This document shows, piece by piece, positions 16,605 to 24,762 of a DNA stretch of 64,000 bases. The notes below the pieces were generated by a model. It did no database searches. It worked only from the letters and a program-made list of their open reading frames with translations, and had not been told where the DNA came from. The stretch comes from Micromonospora rifamycinica (GTDB lineage: Bacteria > Actinomycetota > Actinomycetes > Mycobacteriales > Micromonosporaceae). The DNA is taken from positions 2,418,001 through 2,482,000 of the forward strand of contig NZ_LT607752.1 of the NCBI RefSeq assembly GCF_900090265.1, given 5' to 3'. Both the position numbers and the translations under genes were made by a program. Position 1 is the stretch's first letter. The number at the start of each line of letters is the position of its first letter.

Positions 16605-16704
16605 TGCTGGGCTGTTTCCGCCAGATCCGGTGGCGACCCACGCCGGACGCGGGTCGCCACCGGCGGCAGTCATCCCCACCACAGGATGTGACACCACCAG
16701 CCTG

Positions 16705-16716
16705 AACCGGTTAAGT
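16705..16716 (-). promoter_or_regulatory. Candidate LacI-type operator AACCGGTTAAGT, distal copy
   Basis: A perfect repeat of the dodecamer at 16593. Two identical copies in one upstream region, and none seen elsewhere in the intergenic DNA read, argue for a real binding site. Confidence 0.45.
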
Positions 16717-16876
16717 CGGAGGCTAGACGGTGGCATCGACACCGTCAAGAGCGGCCCGCCGGACCGGTGGGCCGCCGCCGGTGGGCACCCCGTCGGGTGA
16801 CGCGGCGGTAACCGAGGTTGACCGGTAGTGGGCAGGGGTATCCGGTGACGATCGTCTCCCGGAAGGAGAAACCAGG

Positions 16877-17839
16877 ATGGTCAGCGTCGGCTACACCCTG
16901 ATGTGCGAACAGACCGGTCCCAAGCAGTTGGTCGACCACGCGGTACGGGCGGAGGCCGCCGGCTTCGACCAGCTGGTCATGTCCGACCACTACTACCCGT
17001 GGCTCGACGCGCAGGGCCACTCCCCCTACGCGTGGTCGGTGCTGGGCGCGGTCGCCCACGCCACCAGCCGGGCCGAGCTGATGTCCTTCGTGACCTGCCC
17101 GATCCGCCGCTACCACCCGGCCGTGGTCGCGCAGAAGGCCAGCACCATCGGGGTGCTGTCCGACGGCCGGTTCACCCTCGGCCTCGGCGCCGGGGAGAAC
17201 CTCAACGAGCACGTGGTCGGCGGCTGGCCCCACGTGCAGCAACGGCACGAGATGTTCTCCGAGGCGCTCCAGATCATCCGTCCCCTGCTCAACGGCGAGA
17301 CGCTGACCTTCTCCGGCAACCACTTCGACGTCCCCGACGCCTTCGTCTGGGACCGGCCGGAACGCCCCGTCCCGATGGCCGTGGCCGCGTCCGGGCCGTC
17401 GTCGGCCGCGCTCGCCGCCGAGTACGCCGACGGCATCGTCGCCACCGAACCCGACTCCCGGATCATCCAGCTCTACGACGACGCGGGCGGCGCGGGGCAG
17501 CCCCGATACGGCCAGGTGGCCATCTGCTACGGCCCCGACGAGGCCGAGTGCCGCAAGATCGTGCACGACCAGTTCCGCTGGTTCGGCAACGGCTGGAAGG
17601 TCAACGCCGACCTGCCCGACCCGGACGCCTTCGCCGCCGCCACCCAGTTCGTCCGGGAGGAGGACGTCGCCGACGGCGTCCCCTGCGGCCCCGACGTCGA
17701 CCGGCACGTCGAGGCGTTCCGCGCCTTCGTCGACGCCGGCTTCACCCACGTGGCGATCGTGCAGGTCGGCGGGGACAGCCAGCCGATGTTCCTGGACTGG
17801 GCGCAGGAGCAGCTGCTGCCCCGACTCCGCGAACTGTGA
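16877..17839 (+). CDS. LLM-class F420-dependent oxidoreductase (TIGR03557 type)
   Basis: 320 residues of luciferase-like TIM barrel. It begins VSVGYTLMCEQTGPKQLVDHAVRAEAAGFD, with MSDHYYPW, SFVTCPIRRYHPAVVAQKASTI (split here), LGLGAGENLNEHV and FTHVAIVQVGGD, as in the F420-dependent glucose-6-phosphate dehydrogenase-like subgroup. The substrate cannot be named. ATG 16877 follows GAAGGAG. It is a single gene with no clear operon partner. Confidence 0.85.
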   Translation: MVSVGYTLMCEQTGPKQLVDHAVRAEAAGFDQLVMSDHYYPWLDAQGHSPYAWSVLGAVAHATSRAELMSFVTCPIRRYHPAVVAQKASTIGVLSDGRFTLGLGAGENLNEHVVGGWPHVQQRHEMFSEALQIIRPLLNGETLTFSGNHFDVPDAFVWDRPERPVPMAVAASGPSSAALAAEYADGIVATEPDSRIIQLYDDAGGAGQPRYGQVAICYGPDEAECRKIVHDQFRWFGNGWKVNADLPDPDAFAAATQFVREEDVADGVPCGPDVDRHVEAFRAFVDAGFTHVAIVQVGGDSQPMFLDWAQEQLLPRLREL

Positions 17840-18074
17840 CCACGGTGGCCGGTCGGGACGGGTCGACCGCCCTGACCGGCCTGGTCAACCTGGTCCTCTG
17901 ACGAGAAGAACCGGGTCGGGTGCCGGCTGGGCACCCAGCCAACCCGAGGACCACCCCCACCATGCCTCACGGGAGCCGATGTAGCGCCGTAGGGCGGGAC
18001 CAGACACCCCCACCTCGCCGACCTTGAGTGGATCTACCCAGCGAGACGGGCCAGGACGCCATCCAGGAGCCGAA

Positions 18075-18143
18075 CCATGATCACATTGCGATTTTGTACA
18101 CGACACGCCGAGGCGAGTACGCAAAATCGCAATGTGATCATGG
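18075..18143. repeat. 22-bp perfect inverted repeat with 25-nt spacer
   Basis: Left arm 18075-18096, right arm 18122-18143; the core of the arm is CATGATCACATTGCGATTTT. The arms are clearly poorer in GC than the surroundings. It lies between convergent genes, so a terminator, a mobile palindromic repeat or a small structured RNA are all possible. Confidence 0.8.
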
Positions 18144-18272
18144 CGGCCCAGCGGAAGCAGCGACCACCCCGGCAACAGTGCCGGCGGAGTGCCCCACGGT
18201 CATGGGAACGGGGAAGAACCCGTCACCAGGCGTAGCACAGTCCGTGCCGGTACGACCTCTACCCTGAAGCAG

Positions 18273-18310
18273 GTATGCCCGTCTGTCATATTCATGCCTG
18301 AGCGGCATGA
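18273..18310. repeat. Palindromic caggcat element, copy 2
   Basis: On the minus strand it reads CATGCCGCTCAGGCATGAAT followed by ATGACAGACGGGCATACC. It is closely alike to the element at 37579 and related to 12571. It lies 8 bases beyond the end of the EEP gene. Confidence 0.6.
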
Positions 18311-18317
18311 AGACGTG

Positions 18318-19238
18318 TCACGGTTCCCCCATCGGGGCCGGGTCGAGGTCCAGTTCGGCGACGACCGGGTAGTGGTCGGAGGCGTATTCGGCGTCGCCGC
18401 CGCGGACCACCCGGACGGCCCGCAGTCGGGCGGCGAGCGCCGGGCCGCCGAACAGGTAGTCCAGCCGCATGCCGGAGAACTCGCCCCCGCCGCCGTACCG
18501 GGTCGGCGCGGTCAGCCCGGCCTCGCCCGACGCGGCCGCACCGCCCCACCCCGCGGTATCGGTCGGGGCGGGCGCATCGGTCGGGGCGGGCGCATCGGTC
18601 GGGGCGGGCGCATCGGTCGGGGCGGGCGGGCCGGCGGCGTGGGTCCAGAGGTCGACCAGGCCGGCGGCGAGCAGCCGGGCCACCGCCCGGGTGTCCACGG
18701 TCCGCCCGTCGCGGCGCAGGTGCCGCCGCCGGTACGCCGCCGGCAGCCGGGCCACCCGGTCGGTGTGGTCGGTGCCCGGGTCGAGGGTGTTCAGGTCACC
18801 GGCGAGCAGGGCCAGCTCCCCCGGCGCGCGGCGCACCGCCCCGACGAGCCAGCCGGCCTCGATACGCCGCCGCAGCCCGGTGTACGGGTCGAGGTGCGCG
18901 CTGAGCACGGTGAGCGGGCCGGCGGTGGTGCCCAGCTCCACCCGTTGCGCCGCGTGGTGGAACGGCCGGCGGACCGGCCCGGCGGACCGGGTCGACCACG
19001 ACGGGCGGACCAGCACGGCCACCGGCTGGCCGAAACAGCTGCGGGCCAGGTGTGCTCGCATCCCCACCCGGTCGGCGAACCCGGCCAGCACGCCCGGCCG
19101 GTCGAAACCGCGCAGCTCCTGCACGGCCAGCACGTCGGGGGCCTGCGCGGCGACGACCCGGCACACCAGGTCCCGCCGGTCGGGCCCGGTACGGTCCCGG
19201 CCGCCGGTCCTGATGTTCCAGGTCATCACCCGCAGCAC
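18318..19238 (-). CDS. Endonuclease/exonuclease/phosphatase (EEP) family protein
   Basis: 306 residues of EEP fold: MTWNIRTGG at the start, VQELRGFDRP (metal-binding Glu), LSAHLDPYTG, LLAGDLNTLD and the terminal SDHYPVVAEL carrying the catalytic Asp-His. There is no signal peptide or membrane anchor. Near residue 205 the hexapeptide APAPTD is repeated in tandem, encoded by an 18-bp DNA repeat; it lies in a loop and looks like a recent expansion. The GTG start at 19238 is the longest plausible; ATG 19226 is the alternative. The substrate (nucleic acid or phospho-lipid) is not fixed by the sequence. Confidence 0.82.
   Translation of the reverse strand: MLRVMTWNIRTGGRDRTGPDRRDLVCRVVAAQAPDVLAVQELRGFDRPGVLAGFADRVGMRAHLARSCFGQPVAVLVRPSWSTRSAGPVRRPFHHAAQRVELGTTAGPLTVLSAHLDPYTGLRRRIEAGWLVGAVRRAPGELALLAGDLNTLDPGTDHTDRVARLPAAYRRRHLRRDGRTVDTRAVARLLAAGLVDLWTHAAGPPAPTDAPAPTDAPAPTDAPAPTDTAGWGGAAASGEAGLTAPTRYGGGGEFSGMRLDYLFGGPALAARLRAVRVVRGGDAEYASDHYPVVAELDLDPAPMGEP
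18561..18632. repeat. 18-bp in-frame tandem repeat inside the EEP gene, four copies
   Basis: The unit GGTCGGGGCGGGCGCATC encodes the repeated APAPTD motif on the minus strand. The first three copies are perfect and the fourth diverges at its end. Confidence 0.9.
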
Positions 19239-19248
19239 GGCTGACAGC

Positions 19249-20742
19249 TCACTCCGGCCGACCGGCCTTGGCCAGCTCGTCGTCCAGCTCGTCGACCTGC
19301 TCCGACTCGATCTCCGGCCGGTTGCCCTGGTAGACGTCGGCGTTGGGCCGGATCACCCAGTAGAGCAGGCCGATCCACAGGCCACTGAGGATGAGCGCGC
19401 CCATGAAGTCGGTCGGGTGGTGCATCCCCCGGTACATCCTGGAGACCGCCACCCCGACCGGCATGATCACGGCCAGCGCCACGAAGAGCCACCGCCACCA
19501 GCGGTCGGTCCGGACGAACACGATGATCGCGATGGCCAGCCAGAGGCAGGTGGTCGCCGCGATGTGCCCGGACGGGAAGGACGAGGTGGGCATCTGCCCG
19601 TCCAGGTTCTCCACCGCCGGGCGGGGCCGGTCCACCACCCGGGCCGAGGCGAGGAAGAGGCTCAGCTCCCCGATCAGCGCCAGTACCACGAACAGCACCG
19701 GCCGCCAGCGCTTCCAGACGGCCAGCACCAGTGGGCAGAAGACCAGCGAGACCATCAGGATGGCGTGGGTGTCGCCGAACTTGCTCCACCACCAGCTCAG
19801 CTCGGTGAGGAAGTCGGTGTGCCGGGCGGCGAACCAGCGCGGCACCTCGGTGTCCATGGTCTCGAAGACGGTGCCCTTGGCGTGGTAGCTGACGTAGCTG
19901 CCGAAGGCGTAGAGCGCGCCGAAGACGATCACCCAGCCGACCAGCAGCTCGGCGACGGACGAGCGGGGGTGCTCCAGCACGTGCTCCTCGGCCGGGGCCG
20001 GGGTGATCTTGTCACCGGCCTCCGGCTCCAGCCCCTCGGTCAGCGGCGGCACCGGCCGACCCCGCTCGCGCCGCCACAGCCGGAACGCGTACGCGGTGAC
20101 GCCGAGCCAGGCCGCGCCGAGCAGCCAGCCGCCGAGCACGTCGGAGACGAAGTGCACGCCGAGCGCGATCCGGGTCAGCCCGACCAGCGCCACCAGCACG
20201 GCGACGATGGCGATCGCCGGCTTACGCCATCGGGGCGCCATGGCCGGCAGGAAGACCAGCAGCAACGCCCCGTAGGCGACGAACGAGCCGAGCGCGTGCC
20301 CACTGGGGAAGCTGTTGCCGGGGGCGCTGGCGACCGGCACGTCGACCACCGGGCGGAGCCGGCCGACCAGGGCCTTCAACGACGGATCGAGGATCAGCCC
20401 GCCCACCCCGGTCACGATCAGGTAGACCGCCAGCCGGGACTGGCGACGGATCAGCAGGGTCACCACGGCGATGGTGACCAGCCAGATCAGCACCGGTCGG
20501 CCGCCCAGGTCGGTGACCGCCTGGAGCACGGTGACCAGCGCGTGGTGCGGCGCGACGAGCCCGTTGAACCACTCGGCCACCTCGTGGTCGGCGTGGTACA
20601 TCGGGCTCCACCTGAACCGGACGAGCATGAGCAGCAGCCCGAAGGCCACGCCCGCGCCGGCCACGGCCAGCAGGCCGACGACGCTCCGTTCGGCGAAATG
20701 GCCGAGCGGCCGTCGGGCCGTCGTGTCCTTGACCGCGGTCAA
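19249..20742 (-). CDS. Integral membrane protein with two PAP2 phosphatase domains
   Basis: 497 residues with two tandem PAP2 (phosphatidic acid phosphatase type 2) units separated by a hydrophilic stretch (~245-285). Unit 1 has KALVGRLRP, PSGHALGS and RIALGVHFVSDVLGG. Unit 2 has RVVDRPRP, PSGHIAATT and SRMYRGMHHPTDFMGA. Both therefore retain the three acid-phosphatase motifs, although the first Lys is replaced in unit 2. It would dephosphorylate lipid phosphates at the membrane. The start is TTG 20742, chosen because GGGAGGT lies just upstream. It ends 10 bp before the EEP gene on the same strand. Confidence 0.85.
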   Translation of the reverse strand: MTAVKDTTARRPLGHFAERSVVGLLAVAGAGVAFGLLLMLVRFRWSPMYHADHEVAEWFNGLVAPHHALVTVLQAVTDLGGRPVLIWLVTIAVVTLLIRRQSRLAVYLIVTGVGGLILDPSLKALVGRLRPVVDVPVASAPGNSFPSGHALGSFVAYGALLLVFLPAMAPRWRKPAIAIVAVLVALVGLTRIALGVHFVSDVLGGWLLGAAWLGVTAYAFRLWRRERGRPVPPLTEGLEPEAGDKITPAPAEEHVLEHPRSSVAELLVGWVIVFGALYAFGSYVSYHAKGTVFETMDTEVPRWFAARHTDFLTELSWWWSKFGDTHAILMVSLVFCPLVLAVWKRWRPVLFVVLALIGELSLFLASARVVDRPRPAVENLDGQMPTSSFPSGHIAATTCLWLAIAIIVFVRTDRWWRWLFVALAVIMPVGVAVSRMYRGMHHPTDFMGALILSGLWIGLLYWVIRPNADVYQGNRPEIESEQVDELDDELAKAGRPE

Positions 20743-20824
20743 CCCGCACCTCCCTGCGTCGACGTGGCGAGGCGCGCTGTACCCGATTCCGCCGCCGCGT
20801 ACACGCCCGTCCGGTGTGGCGGGC

Positions 20825-21826
20825 TCAGAGCGCGGTCATCTCGCCGGTGTCGAGCAGCTCCACCCGCTCGGTCTCGGGCTCCCACAGGTCCGGCTGGGCC
20901 GGCTCCGGAGCGCCGATCCGCGTCGCCTCCAACTGGGCCGCGAAGGACAGCCCGCCGAAGAGCGCCATACCGGTGAGGTTGGCCCACAGCAGCAGCGCCA
21001 TCATCCCGGTCAACGCCCCGTACGTCTGGCCGAAGCCGCCGCTGAACCTGACGTACGCGGCGAGCAGCAGGCTGGCCAGCCACCACAGGACGGTGGCGAT
21101 GCCCGCGCCGAAGAAGAGCCAGGACAGGCCGGGTTGCTTGCGCCGGGGGGCGTGCCGGAAGATCACCGCCACCGCGACCACGGTCAGCACCAGGCTCAGC
21201 GGCCAGCGCACCACCTCCCAGGCACCGGCGGCGAGGTCACCCCACTCGTAGTGCCGCTGCACCGACTCGCCCATCGCCCCGCCGCCGACCAGGATCAGGA
21301 ACCCGGCCAGCGCGGGCAGGCCGGCGACCACGGCGAGCACCGCCGCCCGCAGGTACTTCCACAGCGCGGGGCGGTCCCGCTCCACGCCGTAGATCCGGTT
21401 CGCGCCGCGCTCGATCTGGGCCATCGTGGTGGTCAACGCCACCAGGCCGGTGATCAGGCCGAGGGTCAGCGCCAGCTCGCCGGCGCGCTCGGTGCGGTCG
21501 CCGTCGCCGAGGAGGTCCTGTACCACCTGTTCGCTCTGCCCGGGGGTCAGCGCCAGTACGGTGTCGGCGACCACCCGGCCGCCCTCCTCGACGCCCAGGT
21601 CGCTGATCAGGCCGGTGAGCGCGATCAGGAACGGGACCACGGCCAGGCAGAGTTGCAGGGCGAAGGCCCGGGAGTGGCTGAACCCGTCGCCGTAGCGGAA
21701 GCGGATGAACGCGTCGCGCAGCAGCTGCCAGCCCCCGGGCCGGCGCAGCGTCCGCCAGGCGTCGTCGGCGGAGAGTTCGTCCGACGCCATCAACCGGGTC
21801 TCGGGGACAAGTTTGGTGCTACTCAC
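20825..21826 (-). CDS. YihY/virulence factor BrkB family inner-membrane protein
   Basis: 333 residues with about six membrane segments. An amphipathic start (WQLLRDAFIRFRYGDGFSHSRAFALQLCLAVVPFLIALTG) leads into the YihY core (TLGLITGLVALTTTMAQIERGANRIYGVERDRP, FGQTYGALTGMMALLLWANLTGMALFGG, split here). Function is unknown in the family. The GTG start at 21826 has GAGGAAG upstream and overlaps the end of the diacylglycerol-kinase gene by 8 bases, implying coupling. The C-terminal ~40 residues are acidic and cytoplasmic. Confidence 0.82.
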   Translation of the reverse strand: MSSTKLVPETRLMASDELSADDAWRTLRRPGGWQLLRDAFIRFRYGDGFSHSRAFALQLCLAVVPFLIALTGLISDLGVEEGGRVVADTVLALTPGQSEQVVQDLLGDGDRTERAGELALTLGLITGLVALTTTMAQIERGANRIYGVERDRPALWKYLRAAVLAVVAGLPALAGFLILVGGGAMGESVQRHYEWGDLAAGAWEVVRWPLSLVLTVVAVAVIFRHAPRRKQPGLSWLFFGAGIATVLWWLASLLLAAYVRFSGGFGQTYGALTGMMALLLWANLTGMALFGGLSFAAQLEATRIGAPEPAQPDLWEPETERVELLDTGEMTAL

Positions 21827-22826
21827 GGCGGGCTTCCTCGACCAGCTTCTCACCGCGCTTCGCTGCGGCGTCGGCGTCGTGGGCCAGGTCCGGGTCCTGG
21901 GCCGGGCGCGGCACGCAGAGCCAGAGCGACTCGGGTTTGATCTCGGCGGTCAGGGTGCGCCCCGGCGCGATCAGGTCGCCGTCGAGCTGCCGGGGCTGGG
22001 GCCGGTTGCTGGTGATGACGACCCTGCGGGCCCGGTGGACCTCCATCCGGGGGACGCTGCCTCGTCGACGGACCAGTGCCCAGCCCATGGCGAGCCAGTG
22101 CCGCACCCGGTTGGGGGTGAGCACCGCGACGTCGAGCCAGCCGTCGTCGGGCTCGGCGTCGGTGAGCAGGCGGACCCCGCCCTGGAGCCGTCCGACGTTG
22201 GCGACCAGCACGGTGCGGGCCCGGCGACGCACCGGCGGCCGGTCGTCGATGCGGATGGTGAGCCGCATCGGCCGGTCCCGCAGGTGCTTCGCCGCTCCCA
22301 TCACGTAGGCGGGCCAGCCGATCCGGGCCTTGGTGGTCTCGGAGGTGTCCGCCAGCATCTGCGCGTCGAAGCCCATCCCGGCCATCACCGCGAAGCACTG
22401 GTCGTCGACGACGCCGACGTCCAGCCGGCGGCGTCCGCGCTCGACGGCCACCTGGAGGCCGGCGGCCAGGTCGTTGGAGAGCCCCAGGTTGGCGGCGAGC
22501 AGGTTGCCGGTGCCCTGCGGCAGCACGGCGAGCTCGACGTCGGTGCCGGCCAGCGCGGTGACGCAGGCCATCACGGTGCCGTCGCCGCCGCAGGCGAAGA
22601 CCAGTTCGGCCCCGGCCTCGACGGCCTGCCGGGTCTGGCCCCGGCCGGGGTCCTCGGCGGTGGTCTCGTACCAGGTCGGGGCGGGCCAGCCGGCGGCGGC
22701 GAGCGCCTCGTCCACGGTCGCGCGGAACTCGTCGAGATCGGCCACCTTCGTCGGGTTGACCACCACCGCCGAGCGCGGGGCCCGGTCGTCGCCGGCCGCC
22801 GTACGCTTCTGCTCTGCACCGTCCAC
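21819..22826 (-). CDS. Diacylglycerol/lipid kinase family protein
   Basis: About 335 residues with the DAGK catalytic fold: SAVVVNPTKV, then FACGGDGTVMACVTAL (the GGDGT nucleotide motif), LPQGTGNLLAANLGL, MAGMGFDAQML and a C-terminal beta-domain ending ESLWLCVPRP. It would phosphorylate a lipid such as diacylglycerol or a sphingoid/undecaprenol-like substrate. Together with the adjacent PAP2 protein a lipid phosphate cycle is conceivable. The GTG start at 22826 is a choice by homology of the N-terminus; no ribosome site is obvious. It overlaps the YihY gene downstream. Confidence 0.78.
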   Translation of the reverse strand: MDGAEQKRTAAGDDRAPRSAVVVNPTKVADLDEFRATVDEALAAAGWPAPTWYETTAEDPGRGQTRQAVEAGAELVFACGGDGTVMACVTALAGTDVELAVLPQGTGNLLAANLGLSNDLAAGLQVAVERGRRRLDVGVVDDQCFAVMAGMGFDAQMLADTSETTKARIGWPAYVMGAAKHLRDRPMRLTIRIDDRPPVRRRARTVLVANVGRLQGGVRLLTDAEPDDGWLDVAVLTPNRVRHWLAMGWALVRRRGSVPRMEVHRARRVVITSNRPQPRQLDGDLIAPGRTLTAEIKPESLWLCVPRPAQDPDLAHDADAAAKRGEKLVEEARRE

Positions 22827-22929
22827 GGCGTCAGTGTGCAGCACCCCGGCCCGGTCAGCGACCCGGCGACGACCGACGTTGCATTGACCGCAAACAGGTT
22901 TGAGCGGGCGGGCCGACGACCGGGCTTGC

Positions 22930-23514
22930 TCAGGCCGCCGTGCGGAGCGCCGACTCGACCCGTCGGCGCAGGTCGTCGAGGTCCGCACCCGCCCCGGTCA
23001 GCGCCCGGGCACCCCGGCCGCCACTCTCGCGGAGCAGGCCGAGCAGGATGTGCTCGGTGCCGATGTGACGGTGGCGCAGCCGGACCGCCTCGCGCAGGGC
23101 CAGCTCCATCACCTTGCGGGAGCGGGGTGAGAACGGGCCGCCGCCCGGCCGGTGCGTGCGCCACCGGCGGCGGGGGGCCGGGACCGCCTCGCGCAGGGCG
23201 TCCGGGCCGAAGCTGTCCTCGATCCGGGCGACGATGGCCGCGAGGTCGATGCCGATCTCGCGCAGCGCGGCGGCGTCCGCCTCGTCGAGCCCGGTCCCGC
23301 CGTCGCCGGTGGTCTGCCGCCGGACCCGGGCGCGCACGTCGTCGGGGTCGACGCCGGCCTCGGTGAGCACCCGGCCGGCGAGCCCGTCGCCGTCGTCGAG
23401 GACGGCGAGCAGCAGATGTGCGGTGCCGACGGGGCGTCGCCCGTCGGATCGGGCCTGCTCGACCGCGTCGCGGACGACCGCCCGCGCGCGGTCGGTGAAC
23501 CGTTCGAACATCAT
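22930..23514 (-). CDS. Stand-alone Clp N-terminal (ClpC-N type) domain protein
   Basis: 194 residues made of two Clp-N repeats (FTDRARAVVRDAVEQARSDGRRPVGTAHLLLAVL and FSPRSRKVMELALREAVRLRHRHIGTEHILLGLL, split here) with no AAA+ modules. Such a protein could bind ClpC substrates or adaptors without unfolding activity. GGGAGG precedes the ATG, which overlaps the stop of the upstream HTH gene (ATGA), so the two are co-translated. Both are driven by the promoter at 23754-23783. Confidence 0.85.
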   Translation of the reverse strand: MMFERFTDRARAVVRDAVEQARSDGRRPVGTAHLLLAVLDDGDGLAGRVLTEAGVDPDDVRARVRRQTTGDGGTGLDEADAAALREIGIDLAAIVARIEDSFGPDALREAVPAPRRRWRTHRPGGGPFSPRSRKVMELALREAVRLRHRHIGTEHILLGLLRESGGRGARALTGAGADLDDLRRRVESALRTAA

Positions 23515-23747
23515 TCCTCCCAGGTGCCGCGGACCGCCGGTCGCCCGGCGTGCTTCTTGTGGACCGCCTGCCGGCTGACCTCGAGCGCGTCGGCGATCTC
23601 CTGCCAGGACCAGCCCTGTCGTCGGGCGTTGTCCACCTGGACCACCTCCAGCCGTTCGAGGAGCCGGCGCAGGGCGAGCACCGCGCGCAGGCCGACCCGG
23701 GGGTCGGTGCTGCCGGCTGCCGCCGCGAGTTCCGTCGCCTGACTCAT
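23511..23747 (-). CDS. Small HTH regulator paired with the Clp-N protein
   Basis: 78 residues. An N-terminal helix region is followed by a compact HTH (VDNARRQGWSWQEIADALEVSRQAVHKKHAGRP), similar to sigma-region-4-like or MerR-like helices. The gene appears leaderless: TAGATT lies 6 nt before the ATG. Two palindromes of the form GTCAAY-N4-RTTGAC overlap its promoter, so autoregulation is the simplest reading. It is coupled to the Clp-N gene by a 4-base overlap. Confidence 0.8.
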   Translation of the reverse strand: MSQATELAAAAGSTDPRVGLRAVLALRRLLERLEVVQVDNARRQGWSWQEIADALEVSRQAVHKKHAGRPAVRGTWEE

Positions 23748-23750
23748 GGT

Positions 23751-23794
23751 GTCAATCTACGTTGACAACCTCCGCACTGTCAACCCTGGTTGAC
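23751..23794 (-). promoter_or_regulatory. Promoter and twin palindromic operators of the HTH/Clp-N pair
   Basis: Minus-strand promoter: TTGACA (23783-23778), 18-bp spacer, TAGATT (23759-23754), then ATG at 23747. Two palindromes, 23751-23766 (GTCAATCTACGTTGAC) and 23779-23794 (GTCAACCCTGGTTGAC), sit over the -10 and -35 boxes with centres 28 bp apart. This geometry is classic for repression by the first gene product. The divergent PP2C gene starts at 23863. Confidence 0.65.
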
Positions 23795-23862
23795 GAAACC
23801 GACCCGCGCCGACACGACGCCGGACGCCCGGTCCGGGCCGGCGACGGTGCTACCGTCCGCTG

Positions 23863-24666
23863 GTGTTCCGTCGCCGCACCGCCGACCAGCCCGTCGAGGC
23901 CGCCCTCCGGCTGCCCGTCGGCCGGGTCGAATGGGAGGTCGCCGGCGGTTCCGTGGTCGGCCACCGCTATCCGGCCAACTTCGACGTCGTGCACGTCGAC
24001 CCGGAACTGCCGTTCGTGGCGGTGGTCGACGGCATGGGCGAGGGCGACGGCAGCCGGATCGCCGGCACCATCGCCCGAGACACTCTGCACGAGCTGATCC
24101 ACGCCGGCTGGCCGGCCGTCGGCCCCCGCGGGCTGCGCGCCGCGGTCACCGAGTCCCAGATCCGGGTACGCCGGGCCGGAGCCGCCCTGGACGAGCTGGC
24201 CGGCTGCACGCTGACCGCGCTGCTCGCCGAGCCCGACGGCGAGCTGGCCTGGATCGTCCAGCTCGGCGACTCCCGGGCGTACCGGCTGCGCGACGGGCTG
24301 CTGGAGCTGGTGACCGTGGACCACACGATGGCCTGGCTCGGCGTGCTGCACGGCTGGTGGCCGGCGAACTCCCGGGAGGCGGCACACGCCCGCTACCAGC
24401 TCCTGCGCTACCTCGGCCACCCCGACCGGCCCGATCCGGACCTGCTCGGGGTGCCGCTGCGCCCCGGCGACACCTGGCTGCTGTGCACCGACGGGGTGAG
24501 CGACCAGCTCGACTACCACCGGCTGCGGGAACTGCTCGCCGAGCCGGACCCGACCCGGGCGGTACGCGCCCTGCTCGCCGCGAGCCTGGCCGAGGGTGGC
24601 AGCGACAACGCCACCGCCGTCGTGCTGCGCGTCCACCCGGCGACCCGGCCCCGCCCGTCCGACTGA
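23863..24666 (+). CDS. PP2C-family serine/threonine phosphatase-like protein
   Basis: 267 residues. The PP2C core shows VVDGMGEGDGSRIAG (metal-binding DG), GCTLTALLAE, IVQLGDSRAYRLRDG, LLCTDGVSD and GGSDNATAVVLR, the standard acidic metal-site motifs. An N-terminal extension (~25 residues) is basic then variable. The GTG start is leaderless with TACCGT six bases upstream. There is no membrane segment, so it is a cytoplasmic phosphatase presumably opposing Ser/Thr kinases encoded elsewhere. It is divergent from the HTH/Clp-N pair. Confidence 0.82.
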   Translation: MFRRRTADQPVEAALRLPVGRVEWEVAGGSVVGHRYPANFDVVHVDPELPFVAVVDGMGEGDGSRIAGTIARDTLHELIHAGWPAVGPRGLRAAVTESQIRVRRAGAALDELAGCTLTALLAEPDGELAWIVQLGDSRAYRLRDGLLELVTVDHTMAWLGVLHGWWPANSREAAHARYQLLRYLGHPDRPDPDLLGVPLRPGDTWLLCTDGVSDQLDYHRLRELLAEPDPTRAVRALLAASLAEGGSDNATAVVLRVHPATRPRPSD

Positions 24667-24762
24667 CCGGCTCCCGATCGGGCTCCACCGTCCGCCCGGC
24701 GCGGCTAGCGTCGGTGGGGACGGCGTGGCCGTACCGCGCGGGACGCCCGGGAGGTGAACCGG

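Larger units (their letters stand above)
16451..16876. other. Intergenic region between mannanase and oxidoreductase genes
   Basis: 426 bp shared by two divergent genes. It contains the paired AACCGGTTAAGT sites (16593 and 16705) for the mannanase side, and a GAAGGAG ribosome site for the oxidoreductase at its right end. No gene was recognised. Confidence 0.5.
17840..18317. other. Intergenic region with two palindromic elements
   Basis: 478 bp between convergent genes. It holds a perfect long inverted repeat (18075-18143) and a caggcat palindrome (18273-18310). A smaller GGGTGCC-type stem near 17920-17940 may terminate the oxidoreductase. No coding region was recognised. Confidence 0.55.
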
